Assembly (NCBI RefSeq): GCF_902813185.1
Contig: NZ_LR778301.1
Location: 1,922,001-1,986,000, forward strand
Reading direction: 5' to 3'
DNA from: Denitratisoma oestradiolicum
GTDB lineage: Bacteria; Pseudomonadota; Gammaproteobacteria; Burkholderiales; Rhodocyclaceae
Length of the DNA: 64,000 bases
The position numbers and the translations under genes were made by a program. Positions 25,959 through 34,969 of this stretch are shown in pieces. Under the pieces are notes generated by a model. The model saw nothing but the letters and a program-made list of their open reading frames with translations. It had not been told where the DNA came from and made no database searches. The first letter of the stretch is position 1; every line of letters starts with the position of its first letter.

Positions 25959-28036
25959 CGGTTGTAGTAGCTATTCACGCGTTGCTGGACTGTGGCCTGC
26001 ACGTTTTGCCCAAACGAGCTGGCGCTCGGGACGCGGACGCTCGACGAGATTTCCTGAATGAACTCGCTCATGTCGATCCGAGAAAAGTCGAGCCGCTCGA
26101 ACTCGGCGGTCGTGAAGCCCGAACAGTTCGGACTCTCGCCGCTTCCCCAGCCTTTGCCGATCTGTCCCCTGCCCTGTTCATTGATGATCCTGGCCAGACG
26201 CGAGTTGAAACAGCAGTACGACTCGGTCTGCTCGATGCAGGTGCGAAGAATCGGAACGCGCGCCGAGCAGAAGGAGCCAACATGGACACAAAGATTGGCA
26301 TCCCGGTGCATGGCCAGGAGCTGTTCGGATTGCTCGCAGGAGAGCAATTCGGAGAGCAGTTGCAGCGCGACGGCCGCGGCCAGCGAATAGGGATCGAAGT
26401 ACAGATTGAAGCTCCCCAGCGATCCGAGCGAGTAGATCGGGCCACCGAGCAGGCCGCTGGTGACCGTCCCGGTCGAGAACGTCAGCCCGTAGAAACTGAA
26501 CGACGGCTGAAAATTGGTCGGGGTGAAGAGCACCTCCGAGGAAATCATGGCTTGGGCGCCGGCCTCGATGTAACTCGTGAACTGGGGGTACATGAAGTCG
26601 AACATGTACTTGCTGCCGGCATTGATCGCCACCTGCCCGCCTGCAACGGCCCCCTGAATGGCGGTGGCCATCAATACGTTATTGCTTCGGGCCGCCCCGC
26701 CGCCGCCCTTCTTGCAGCAATTCACCAGACCAAAGAGCTTCTTGCGGCACTGTTCGCCAACGCCTTTGAATAGTTGCTGATCCGCACCATAGACACCGGC
26801 TTCGCGCGCCGCTTCCATCGACGCCATCGATCTTCCGAAATCCTGATCGGCCGGATTGCTGGTATCGAAACATCCAGTCCCGCTTTGACAAAAGGAACGC
26901 TGATCGCAGACGGTCCGTTGCGTCTGGGAGGCCGGGGACGTTTGGCATGAATAGGTTCGTTCGCTCGTGTCACACGCCCCGGAAGCGAGCTGGTCGATAC
27001 ATTGCGAGGAGACCTGGGTGCAACCGCGATTGATCAGATCCTGGCAGTCGTTGGTCAGCGTGGTGCCGGCACAGGTGTAGTCCTCAGACCTGGCCCAGCA
27101 GGAATCACCAGAGCTTTGCGCGCCGGCAGGTAAGGGCGATACGGTGTTCAGGCAAACCTGCAGGCCGTTGATCGTCTTGCAGGGCGTGCTGTCGGTGCAG
27201 GTACTCGCGGCATGGACGCAATTGGCGCTTTGCGCGAGCGACGCACATTGGCTGCTATCCAGCGTGTTGGACGTGATGGTGTAGGACGTGTTGAGTTCGA
27301 CGACCGTCGCGGTACTCGTCGACGCCGTTACGTTGGTGCATTGGTACCGTCGGGTGTATTGATTGCATGACCCGTCGAACGCCGTGCTGTCGCAGGTCGA
27401 ACTGACCACCGCACATCCTTGGGTGGCCTTGATGGCGGCGCAATAGTCGATGTGATTCTCGGCAATACAGGAGTAGTCATCTTGATAACTCCAACACGTC
27501 GCCGTGGAATTTAGTCCGCCCGCCGGCGGTGTGACTCCGGCCAGGCACACCGTGGCGCCGCTGGAGTCGACCTTGCAGGGCGTTGAGTCGACGCAGGTAT
27601 GTGCCGCCAGACGACAGTGGGAATTCTGGGCGTAGCTGGTGCACTGGCTGGTGTTGGCGGTATCCGTCGCCAGCGTGTACGTGTTGTCGAGGCGAACGGT
27701 ATTGGTGGGCGTTCCCTGGCTGGTGCCGCAGCGAAACGTCTTCGTGTAGGTATTGCAGGTGCCATTGAAAGCCGTGTCGCTACAAGTCGAACTGGTCTGC
27801 CCACAACCGGCAGCCGTCAGGGCCGAACAGTAGTCAATGGAATTGGGTTTGATGCAGGTGTAGTTGTCCTGATACTCCCAACAGCCGCCGACATCGGCCA
27901 AGGTCACCACTACGCCTGAAATCGTTTTGCTGGCGGTGCTATCGACGCAGGTCGAGCTTTCCAGCCGACAATCGCCGGCGATCGATCGTCCGCAGAGTGC
28001 GATGAAAAGCAGAACCCCGAACACCAGTACCTTCAT
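25955..28036 (-). CDS. traN: TraN, mating-pair stabilisation protein
   Basis: A 693-residue secreted protein extremely rich in cysteine, arranged as repeated C-x5-C-x-D type units (for example CRLESSTCVDSTASK, CVHAASTCTDSTPCK) in the first 380 residues, then the conserved TraN C-terminal region with CCKKGGGG and SYCCFNSRLARIINEQGR. TraN is an outer-membrane protein that stabilises contact with the recipient in F-type conjugation. The ATG at 28036 overlaps the TAA of the preceding gene (TAATG); in-frame starts upstream lie before the signal peptide MKVLVFGVLLFIALCG. Confidence 0.85.
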   Translation of the reverse strand: MKVLVFGVLLFIALCGRSIAGDCRLESSTCVDSTASKTISGVVVTLADVGGCWEYQDNYTCIKPNSIDYCSALTAAGCGQTSSTCSDTAFNGTCNTYTKTFRCGTSQGTPTNTVRLDNTYTLATDTANTSQCTSYAQNSHCRLAAHTCVDSTPCKVDSSGATVCLAGVTPPAGGLNSTATCWSYQDDYSCIAENHIDYCAAIKATQGCAVVSSTCDSTAFDGSCNQYTRRYQCTNVTASTSTATVVELNTSYTITSNTLDSSQCASLAQSANCVHAASTCTDSTPCKTINGLQVCLNTVSPLPAGAQSSGDSCWARSEDYTCAGTTLTNDCQDLINRGCTQVSSQCIDQLASGACDTSERTYSCQTSPASQTQRTVCDQRSFCQSGTGCFDTSNPADQDFGRSMASMEAAREAGVYGADQQLFKGVGEQCRKKLFGLVNCCKKGGGGAARSNNVLMATAIQGAVAGGQVAINAGSKYMFDFMYPQFTSYIEAGAQAMISSEVLFTPTNFQPSFSFYGLTFSTGTVTSGLLGGPIYSLGSLGSFNLYFDPYSLAAAVALQLLSELLSCEQSEQLLAMHRDANLCVHVGSFCSARVPILRTCIEQTESYCCFNSRLARIINEQGRGQIGKGWGSGESPNCSGFTTAEFERLDFSRIDMSEFIQEISSSVRVPSASSFGQNVQATVQQRVNSYYNR

Positions 28037-29226
28037 TACTGCGCCCGCTGTTGCAGTGTGGCGCATTCATTTGACGTCCAGTTGCTGACCGTCCTCGACA
28101 TCGGCAGTTGAAGCGGCGCCCCCGATCCGGTTCCTCCCGCAGAATTGCAACCGGAACTGACGTTTCGCATCGATGGCGTGCAGGTCGTCGAGTTGCAACT
28201 GACGCTGAAATACACATAAAGATTGCAGCCGAACCCAAGGTTGCTGACGTAGTAGTCGGTGACCGACTGCCCAGGAGCCACCGCGACCGGGAACTGCCCG
28301 TAGCTCCCATCCCACGCATAGCCAATCCAGTTGTAGTCGAAGCGATTGACGCCGTCGTAAGACCGGTAGGGCTCCACGGTATAAGACCGGCCATCGCTGC
28401 CGCAGAAGATGTTCATGGCCATGTAGGGGTCGTAGCAATAGCTGCAATCCATGAACGCCGTGCGACCCAGCCACGTACCGGGCGTGCATTGACCAAACCC
28501 CACGGTGGCGGATACGCCTCGCCGGCAGCTCAGGGTTTCGTATCCCTGTACCGTTTGATTGCACTGATAGTTGTAGCTGGTGCTGACCGCGATCTGCTGG
28601 CCGATGGTGCAGGACGCATTACTGAGCGTCTGCATCTGTTCGACGCATTGATAGAGATGATTCTGATCGACCGTGATCTGGCGCGCGGTCGAACATAGAT
28701 TGCTGGTCACCGGACGATACTCGGTACAGATTTCGGTCGTGAAGGTTGCCGGTGTCGTATCTGTCACGACACGGCACTGCTCCGTACTCGACCCCACGTT
28801 GATTCCGGTAAATTGCAGGGTCGGATTGCTCGCGATGGCATTGGCACGACTGATCAGCGGATCGGTGGCCCGGTCAATTGAAAATGCAGGCCGCAGACTC
28901 GGATTGCGCGCCACGAAATTCACCGCGTCGCAATCCTGCCGCCGGTAGGCATCCGCATCGGGCGTCTGGCCGGCGCAATCCGTAACCTTGGTAACTCCCG
29001 GTCCCGACAACTGTCCCTGCCCACCCTGGAACAACTGGGATTGCGAAGCACTTTGCCCATAGCCCGGCACCATCGACGCCGCATTCCCGCTGCCGATGCC
29101 CTGAAAGGTGCCGCCGATCGAGCCCGACCCGAGTGCCCTCCCCTCGGTGAACGCCGCACTTGAGTCATACGCCTGCGCGAGCGCATTGCTTGCGACGAGC
29201 GCTATGACCAAGAAAAGACACCTCAC
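28036..29226 (-). CDS. Second Cys-rich TraN-type protein upstream of TraN
   Basis: A 396-residue exported protein beginning MRCLFLVIALVASNALAQAYDSSAAF (GTG start overlapping the trbC stop as GTGA). The N-terminal part (EGRALGSGSIGGTFQG, DCAGQTPDADAYRRQDCD) and the Cys-rich core (SYCYDPYMAMNIFCG, CNLYVYFSVSCNS) resemble the N-terminal half of long TraN proteins of SXT/R27-like systems. Together with the 693-residue TraN it may represent TraN split into two polypeptides. Adhesin-like function in mating-pair stabilisation is inferred. Confidence 0.6.
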   Translation of the reverse strand: MRCLFLVIALVASNALAQAYDSSAAFTEGRALGSGSIGGTFQGIGSGNAASMVPGYGQSASQSQLFQGGQGQLSGPGVTKVTDCAGQTPDADAYRRQDCDAVNFVARNPSLRPAFSIDRATDPLISRANAIASNPTLQFTGINVGSSTEQCRVVTDTTPATFTTEICTEYRPVTSNLCSTARQITVDQNHLYQCVEQMQTLSNASCTIGQQIAVSTSYNYQCNQTVQGYETLSCRRGVSATVGFGQCTPGTWLGRTAFMDCSYCYDPYMAMNIFCGSDGRSYTVEPYRSYDGVNRFDYNWIGYAWDGSYGQFPVAVAPGQSVTDYYVSNLGFGCNLYVYFSVSCNSTTCTPSMRNVSSGCNSAGGTGSGAPLQLPMSRTVSNWTSNECATLQQRAQ

Positions 29227-29924
29227 GGACGACGCCCAGCCAGCTTTGCGGCGTAGCGCCGTGCCGCGTCCGCCCACGCCGGTGACTGCCGCTCGATGAG
29301 GTCGAGGGCGTAATCCTGGGTAACGTCGCCGTCGATCTTGATGAAGCTTGCAGGAGATGCGCATCCGTCTTCGCCGATCTTGGTCGCCAGCGAGGGTCGC
29401 GCAAGCACCAACGCAGGAACTTGCGTCACCTTGAACTGTTTGAACGCGGGAGGATGAATGATGGCCGTGACATTCCGCTTCCCGACCAGGCTTGCCAGCT
29501 CTTCGCCCATACGGGTCAGCGAGTTTCCCTTGAGCCCGCGCAACACAAGGACAGCGCCGGACTTCTCCGACTGAATAACGATTCGTTCAAGGGCTTCCTT
29601 CGGCATCGAGAAAGACACGAACACCATCAACTCAGGCGTGTCGGCCGACTTTGCGGTGGCCATTGCCGGCATTGGGCGATAGGACTCGGCGATCTTGGCA
29701 AGGTCTGGACTCTTGGCGACCGGCTTCGGTAATGCCTCGATCAGCGGCACCGACGACCGATTCACTTCCTTGGGGAGCCCGCCCCCCTTCAGCGCTTCTT
29801 CCATGCGCTGACGTGCCAATCGCATATCGTAGTCGGTAGGTAAAGCAGCCTGTGCCCATGCCGAATTCACCGCGAAGTTCGCCATCGGAATCGCGATGAG
29901 GAGTACCCACCGATATCGGGTCAT
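29223..29924 (-). CDS. trbC: TrbC, F-type pilus assembly protein
   Basis: A 233-residue periplasmic protein with a signal peptide (WVLLIAIPMANFAVNSAWAQ). The C-terminal thioredoxin-like TrbC domain is recognised from LMVFVSFSMPKEALERI, VLVLRGLKGNSL and FKVTQVPALVLARP. It cooperates with TraW in pilus assembly. It starts 4 bp after the traU stop. Confidence 0.88.
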   Translation of the reverse strand: MTRYRWVLLIAIPMANFAVNSAWAQAALPTDYDMRLARQRMEEALKGGGLPKEVNRSSVPLIEALPKPVAKSPDLAKIAESYRPMPAMATAKSADTPELMVFVSFSMPKEALERIVIQSEKSGAVLVLRGLKGNSLTRMGEELASLVGKRNVTAIIHPPAFKQFKVTQVPALVLARPSLATKIGEDGCASPASFIKIDGDVTQDYALDLIERQSPAWADAARRYAAKLAGRRP

Positions 29925-29928
29925 GGCT

Positions 29929-30942
29929 TCAAAACGCTCCCTGGCAGCAGTTGCGCTTCCGGAAAACCATGTAGGCGAAGTCCTCGCCTTCGTACGGATA
30001 TTCTTTACCGGCACCCCAAAGGATCGTCGAGCGTCCCAGGGGTTGGCAGCACTTGCCGGCGATCTTCTCCGTCTGCGGGATCGGGTACAGCATCTGATAC
30101 TTGTAGCCAGTCTTGTCCATGATCGGCTGCGGGTAGTAACCACAGAGACCGTCCTCGCCAGAGGCCGCCCACATCAGTCCCTCACGATGCATCTTGGCGA
30201 TCAGGCGGGTCATCTCCAGGCTGGATGCCTGCACCCCGCCGATATGGGCTTGTACGTTGCCATTGAGCGGATACAGGCTTCCTTGACATCCCGCACACCA
30301 GAACAAGGCGTTCGAGGGAAAACCGGCGGTTGCCGACACGCAGTCGGCCGCACACGCTGCCCGCGCAGCGAGATTGCCGAACAAGGCCACGTCCGGATTG
30401 AAGATGAAGGTCAGCTCATCGTCGTTCCACATCGGATCCAACTCGGTGAGGTAGGCGACATCGAACGAGCTTTGCTCCAGGCAGGCGTTGTCGAAAATCG
30501 CCTCCAGCCAGAAGATGACCGGATCGACGTACCAATGCACCTGATAGAAGGATGATGTCGCGGTACTGTCCTGCCTGAACCGCGATCCTCGCGGCGCATC
30601 GAATCCGGGATTGAGTTCGATGCCACCGAGACTCGTCATGCAGAACGGCTGACGCACGACATCCACGCGCCTCACCGGCTCCCAGAAGCTCACCTTGAAA
30701 CCCACTCGCAACTGGGACGGACAAAGGCATACCGGCGAGCCGCCGGGATTCGGCGTGTCTTCCTGATCAAGCGACACAAGGTCGAGGCCGCCGAAGCGCA
30801 ACGGCATCATGCAACTCCAGCAGATGTCCGTGATCGGATTGGCAAAACGCCCCGTGCAGGTAGCTGTGGCGAATGCTGGGAACGCCAGTCCAGTGGTCAG
30901 CATGACCAGCAAGCAACGAAGGAGGTTATGGGCGAATTTCAT
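29929..30942 (-). CDS. traU: TraU, conjugal transfer protein
   Basis: A 337-residue periplasmic protein with a signal peptide ending near FATA and the TraU hallmarks ANPITDICWSCMMPLRFGG, CLCPSQLRVGFKVSFWEP, HWYVDPVIFWLEAI and the Cys-rich end KCCQPLGRS and RKRNCCQ. TraU is needed for DNA transfer and pilus function in F-type systems. Its 5' end overlaps the traW 3' end by 17 bp. Confidence 0.93.
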   Translation of the reverse strand: MKFAHNLLRCLLVMLTTGLAFPAFATATCTGRFANPITDICWSCMMPLRFGGLDLVSLDQEDTPNPGGSPVCLCPSQLRVGFKVSFWEPVRRVDVVRQPFCMTSLGGIELNPGFDAPRGSRFRQDSTATSSFYQVHWYVDPVIFWLEAIFDNACLEQSSFDVAYLTELDPMWNDDELTFIFNPDVALFGNLAARAACAADCVSATAGFPSNALFWCAGCQGSLYPLNGNVQAHIGGVQASSLEMTRLIAKMHREGLMWAASGEDGLCGYYPQPIMDKTGYKYQMLYPIPQTEKIAGKCCQPLGRSTILWGAGKEYPYEGEDFAYMVFRKRNCCQGAF

Positions 30943-31549
30943 CGACTCTCAACCTCTTTCCATCCTGACTTACGATGGCCGGTACTTGGCGAATACCCAG
31001 CCGTCGCACGAGCGCCCCGCCCTGATCGAAATAGATCCGCCGCTTCCATTTGCGCATCAAGTTCAGCGGCTCGCCAGCAACCAGGATGGGCTTAGCGTCT
31101 TCATCCACATTGCGTATTGCCTGTTGCGCAAAGGAAATCTGCCGTCGATCCCGTGCATCGAAGAAGATCAGTTTGTGCCGCAACGAAACGTGGTCCAGCG
31201 GATTCACTTTCTGCCCGCGAGCGAACAAGAGCGCGCCGTCTGCGCCGCGGATGTCCCGATCCAGAGTCCAGGTTGGATCAACGAAGTAAGTGCGCTGTGT
31301 CGCGGTCGCCTTGATGCCTGGAAGCGGCTTTGGCTTCTCGATGGCGCCGACGACGCGATCCCGATATTCCGTTTGCTTCCTGGCCAGATCGCCGCTCTTC
31401 TCCATTCGCTTGAGACGCGACTGGATGGCCTCGATCAGGTCTGGTTCAGCGATCTCGTAGGTCGGCCCGACGATGCCAAGATCATCGGCACGGGCAATGG
31501 GCGCTAAGCCGATAAGCAGCAGGACAAGGAAGCGGACGTGAATCGACAT
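30926..31549 (-). CDS. traW: TraW, pilus assembly protein
   Basis: A 207-residue periplasmic protein with signal peptide MSIHVRFLVLLLIGLAPIARA and the TraW features GPTYEIAEPDLIEAIQ, TYFVDPTWTLDRDI, FARGQKVNPLDHV and YFDQGGALVRRLGIRQVPA. It acts with TrbC in F-type pilus assembly. It is the first tra gene left of the predicted defence insertion, so its original upstream promoter or gene order has probably been disrupted. Confidence 0.9.
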   Translation of the reverse strand: MSIHVRFLVLLLIGLAPIARADDLGIVGPTYEIAEPDLIEAIQSRLKRMEKSGDLARKQTEYRDRVVGAIEKPKPLPGIKATATQRTYFVDPTWTLDRDIRGADGALLFARGQKVNPLDHVSLRHKLIFFDARDRRQISFAQQAIRNVDEDAKPILVAGEPLNLMRKWKRRIYFDQGGALVRRLGIRQVPAIVSQDGKRLRVDEIRP

Positions 31550-32297
31550 GGCGATCGATTCTGGCCGTGTGATACCGGCGCCGGATTCTGAAATACGGAC
31601 GTTTCGGTCGCATTTCGAATCCACGCCTCAGCTTGGGTGCGATGCGCCACAGCAATCGGACCAATGGGGCTGCGGTTTGAAGCACAGAGATCCCGTGCTT
31701 CCAGTTATTTCCCAGCATACAAGCGGCTCTGCGGCGCGGGGCGTCAAGTGTGCGTGAGAATTCCGCAGTACGCGGGATCAGGGGATACCCAGTTTCCCCA
31801 TCCGCTGGAAGGCATGGTAGCTGACGTTCGCCGTTCGCTAGAATTGCCAAGACGAACGGCAGCAGAACCAAAGACTGTAGACGTTCAAAATTGCACCACC
31901 GATAAGTACTCGTCGACCACAACGGTCGTTGGGATGTGTCGCCACCAACGGCCGCAGTGTGGTGGTCGGCTGTCGTAGCCCTGGAATTCTGGTCGAATGA
32001 CCGCTTGGCACTGCTGGCTACAGCCGAATCTGACCCTGAAGAGACAATCAGGTTTCCACGCTCTAAGTCGGCAGTGCAGCGATTGCTTGTATTATGACGT
32101 CAGGCAAGTGCCGGCCATGCACCCGACGTTGCTGATCGGCGGCCCCTAAAAATGCAGGCTGAACCCAACGTCTGAGACTTCGCTGACCGTCTCACGCGGT
32201 CAAGCCCCTAGGGTTGGCGTAAACACCTACTTGCACCTGGGCTTCGCTATGACCAGTTCACATAGTGCGTGGGTAGGAGAACGATACAAGGGGGTAT
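31550..32297. other. Gene-free junction between traW and the defence insertion
   Basis: About 750 bp without a convincing gene. A minus-strand open frame of 146 codons overlaps the traW 5' end but lacks a recognisable start context or domain. The stretch contains a 10-bp copy of the predicted HipB site (AACGGTCGTT at 31921-31930) and an AT-richer segment with TATTAT near 32090 that could be a -10 element. It is the probable left boundary of the inserted DNA. Confidence 0.5.
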
Positions 32298-34967
32298 ATG
32301 GCATCTGCTAAGCGCGACTTTGAGCGGTTTGTAGCGTGGCTGCATCTGCCAGCCACCAAGCCCCCCCCAGAGGTGAAGCGACTGGCGAACCTTGCCTTGT
32401 CCAACTTTGATGGGTTGGCTCAAACCGTTCGCCAGCACAGCCAGCGGTCCACGTACTTGGTCAATCACGCCCGCAGGGTCTTGGCCCAGACGCCCGACGG
32501 ACCGCCCGACATTCAAGCTGTGGCGGCCGATGGCGCCTGGCCGTGGCAACGGCTGCGGGACATGACTATCGGCCCCTTCCGAGGCTTTCGGACGCCCGAG
32601 CCCTTCGATCTACAAAAGCGTGTCATCCTGTTCTACGGCCCCAACGGCAGCGGCAAAACCAGCTTTTGCGAAGGCCTGGAATATGGCCTGCTGGGCTCGG
32701 TCGAAGAGGCCGAGACCAAACGCATCGACGGACGCACGTATCTCGCCAACCTCCACGCGCGCCGCTTTGAGCCGCCGGCCCTGCGGGCGACCGACAATCA
32801 GAATCGGGAAGTCGCGGTCAACTCAAACCCGGACACATTCCGGTTCTGCTTCATCGAGAAAAACCGGATCGACGCGTTCTCCCGAATCGCCGCTCGGCCG
32901 CCCGCTCAACGCACCGAACTAATCGCCACACTGTTCGGAATGGACAAGTTCAACGAGTTCGTGGGCCACTTCAACGAGTCCATTGACCAGCAGCTCACGC
33001 TGACCGCCACCAAGCAACTCGCGTTGACCGGGAAGCGCAACGCCCTGGCCACTGACCAAGCCACGGTCAATGGCGAGGCGAAAGCCCTGCTGGACCTGGC
33101 GAACGAAGAGGCTGCCCTCGCCCTTACGTACTCTGCGGGCATGACGTATGCGGGACTCAAGGCGCTTATCGGCACGGCCGAAGCGCCCGGTCGCCTGCAG
33201 CAGCTCGAAGGCATCCTCAACGCCGTGCCACCTGCGGCCATCGGCCTTTCGCGTGAAGGCCTGCTAAGCGCCTTTGAAGCGTCGCGCCTAGGCCAAGAAG
33301 ATCTCGCAGGCATCGCCGCCAAGCTCGAGGCCCGCAGCAGCCAAGTTTCTTTCAAAGACCTCTACACCGCAGTTCTGGCTCTGCAAGCCACCGAAGGCGA
33401 CCACTGCCCGGCGTGTGACACCCCGTTGACGGACGCGAAATCCAACCCCTTCGACAAGGCCACGGTCGGCCTGGCGCAGTTGAAGGAACTCGGCGAATTG
33501 CAAGATGAGCGCGAGACCGCGCAAGGCAAAGTTGCCACCGCGTCACGCGAGCTCCGTCGGCAGCTTGCCAACCTGGCCGCGTTCGTCGCAACTCAAGGGG
33601 AGCAAGAGACGCCGATGGGCCGATACCTTGCCGGCCTAGCTGCCGAGCCTGTAGGAGATTGGTGGACGGCGGTCTACCCCGCCCAAGTGCCGCAGGAGGG
33701 CGGCGCTGTAGCCGCCGCCGTGACGCTAGCGCAGATTTTGGCCGTCGCCGACTGCGTGGCGGTGCAAGACGCTGCCACGCTGCTGGCCCGCCAGGAGCGC
33801 CAACGCAACATCACCGAGCGTGACGGACTCATTGCTTTCCAACTGTCTGTCCAAGCCCAAGATTTGAAGCGACAACAGCTTGTCGATGGCATAGCAGCGG
33901 CCAAGGGCCGAATCGCGGCGTTCGATGTAGACAACGCGGCACTCATCGGCGACGTTGCCCAGGAAGCGCTCGAGATCGCGCGCGACACTCCAATCAAGGC
34001 CGCATACGACCGCTTCCTAGCTTTGCTCAAAACCTACCGCAACAACCTTCCCGGAACCCTCATGGCTGGCCTTAACGACGCGGCCATGAATCTCTACAAC
34101 GAGTTCAACCGCAACGACTTGGAACCAGACAAGCTCGCGGCGCTCCATCTGCCAGTGACCGGCGAACAGAAGATTGAGATTTCCTTCCGGGGCAACCCGC
34201 AGGTCCGCGTGGACGCCCTGCGCATCCTGAGCGAAGGCCACATCCGTTGCTTGGGATTGGCGATCCTCCTTGCCAAGGGCCAGAGCATCCAAAGCCCGCT
34301 GATCGTGTTCGACGACGCGATCAACGCTATCGACCACGACCACCGCAGCGGTATCCGCGAGACGATCTTCGAGAGTGACCATTTCGCCCAAACGCAACTC
34401 ATCGTCACTTGCCACAGCAACGAGTTCATCAAGGACATCCAGCAGCACTTGCCCGCCCAGCGGCGTGGCGATTGCCAGGTTTACCTGTTCCTCAACCACA
34501 CCGGTAACTACCAGCCTCGCGTGACAGGTAATGTCCCGAGCAAGAACTATGTGGTGAAGGCCCGTGTGTCAAAAGACGCACTGGACAACCGCGAGGCCCT
34601 GGCGTCTTGCCGGCAGGGCCTCGAGATGCTGTCTGAGAAGGTGTGGCGCTGGCTCGCCAGCCACGATCTAGGCGTGCTGAACCTGCAGCTCGCTGGCGTC
34701 GGCGCGGAGCCCGGCTTGCGCAACCTCTGCGAAGCTCTCTTCAAACGGCTGAAAGACGCAGCGACCTTCAATCACGCCAACAAGACCTTGCTGGTGGCCG
34801 CCTACGGCCGGCTTCTTGGCATCCCGGCCGCCAATCTAGTGTGGACCTATCTGAACAAGGGTACGCACGAAGAAGCGAACCGGGATGACTTTGACGCTGA
34901 CCTTGTGGAGACTGTGGTTCAAACCCTTGAGGCGCTGGATGGCCTTGACCTTCGCGTAGGCCGGTAG
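32298..34967 (+). CDS. SMC/Rad50-like AAA ATPase with Zn-hook, predicted defence
   Basis: An 889-residue ABC-type ATPase. After a ~90-residue N-terminal segment comes Walker A GPNGSGKT (residues 114-121), coiled-coil-like arms on either side of a Rad50-type CPAC hook near residue 370, the signature LSEGHIRCLGLA near 643 and Walker B LIVFDDA near 667, then about 200 extra residues. SMC/Rad50-like proteins in defence loci (Lamassu LmuB, AriA, PtuA) sense foreign DNA and control an effector. A strong AAGGGGG precedes the ATG. The stop is 2 bp before the next gene, so the two form an operon. Both are plus strand within a minus-strand tra module, a sign of insertion. Confidence 0.85.
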   Translation: MASAKRDFERFVAWLHLPATKPPPEVKRLANLALSNFDGLAQTVRQHSQRSTYLVNHARRVLAQTPDGPPDIQAVAADGAWPWQRLRDMTIGPFRGFRTPEPFDLQKRVILFYGPNGSGKTSFCEGLEYGLLGSVEEAETKRIDGRTYLANLHARRFEPPALRATDNQNREVAVNSNPDTFRFCFIEKNRIDAFSRIAARPPAQRTELIATLFGMDKFNEFVGHFNESIDQQLTLTATKQLALTGKRNALATDQATVNGEAKALLDLANEEAALALTYSAGMTYAGLKALIGTAEAPGRLQQLEGILNAVPPAAIGLSREGLLSAFEASRLGQEDLAGIAAKLEARSSQVSFKDLYTAVLALQATEGDHCPACDTPLTDAKSNPFDKATVGLAQLKELGELQDERETAQGKVATASRELRRQLANLAAFVATQGEQETPMGRYLAGLAAEPVGDWWTAVYPAQVPQEGGAVAAAVTLAQILAVADCVAVQDAATLLARQERQRNITERDGLIAFQLSVQAQDLKRQQLVDGIAAAKGRIAAFDVDNAALIGDVAQEALEIARDTPIKAAYDRFLALLKTYRNNLPGTLMAGLNDAAMNLYNEFNRNDLEPDKLAALHLPVTGEQKIEISFRGNPQVRVDALRILSEGHIRCLGLAILLAKGQSIQSPLIVFDDAINAIDHDHRSGIRETIFESDHFAQTQLIVTCHSNEFIKDIQQHLPAQRRGDCQVYLFLNHTGNYQPRVTGNVPSKNYVVKARVSKDALDNREALASCRQGLEMLSEKVWRWLASHDLGVLNLQLAGVGAEPGLRNLCEALFKRLKDAATFNHANKTLLVAAYGRLLGIPAANLVWTYLNKGTHEEANRDDFDADLVETVVQTLEALDGLDLRVGR

Positions 34968-34969
34968 CC

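Noticed and set aside
31482..31922. Minus-strand 146-codon frame upstream of traW
   Set aside because: Overlaps the traW 5' end in another frame, has no domain, signal peptide or good ribosome site; kept only as possible remnant in the junction description.
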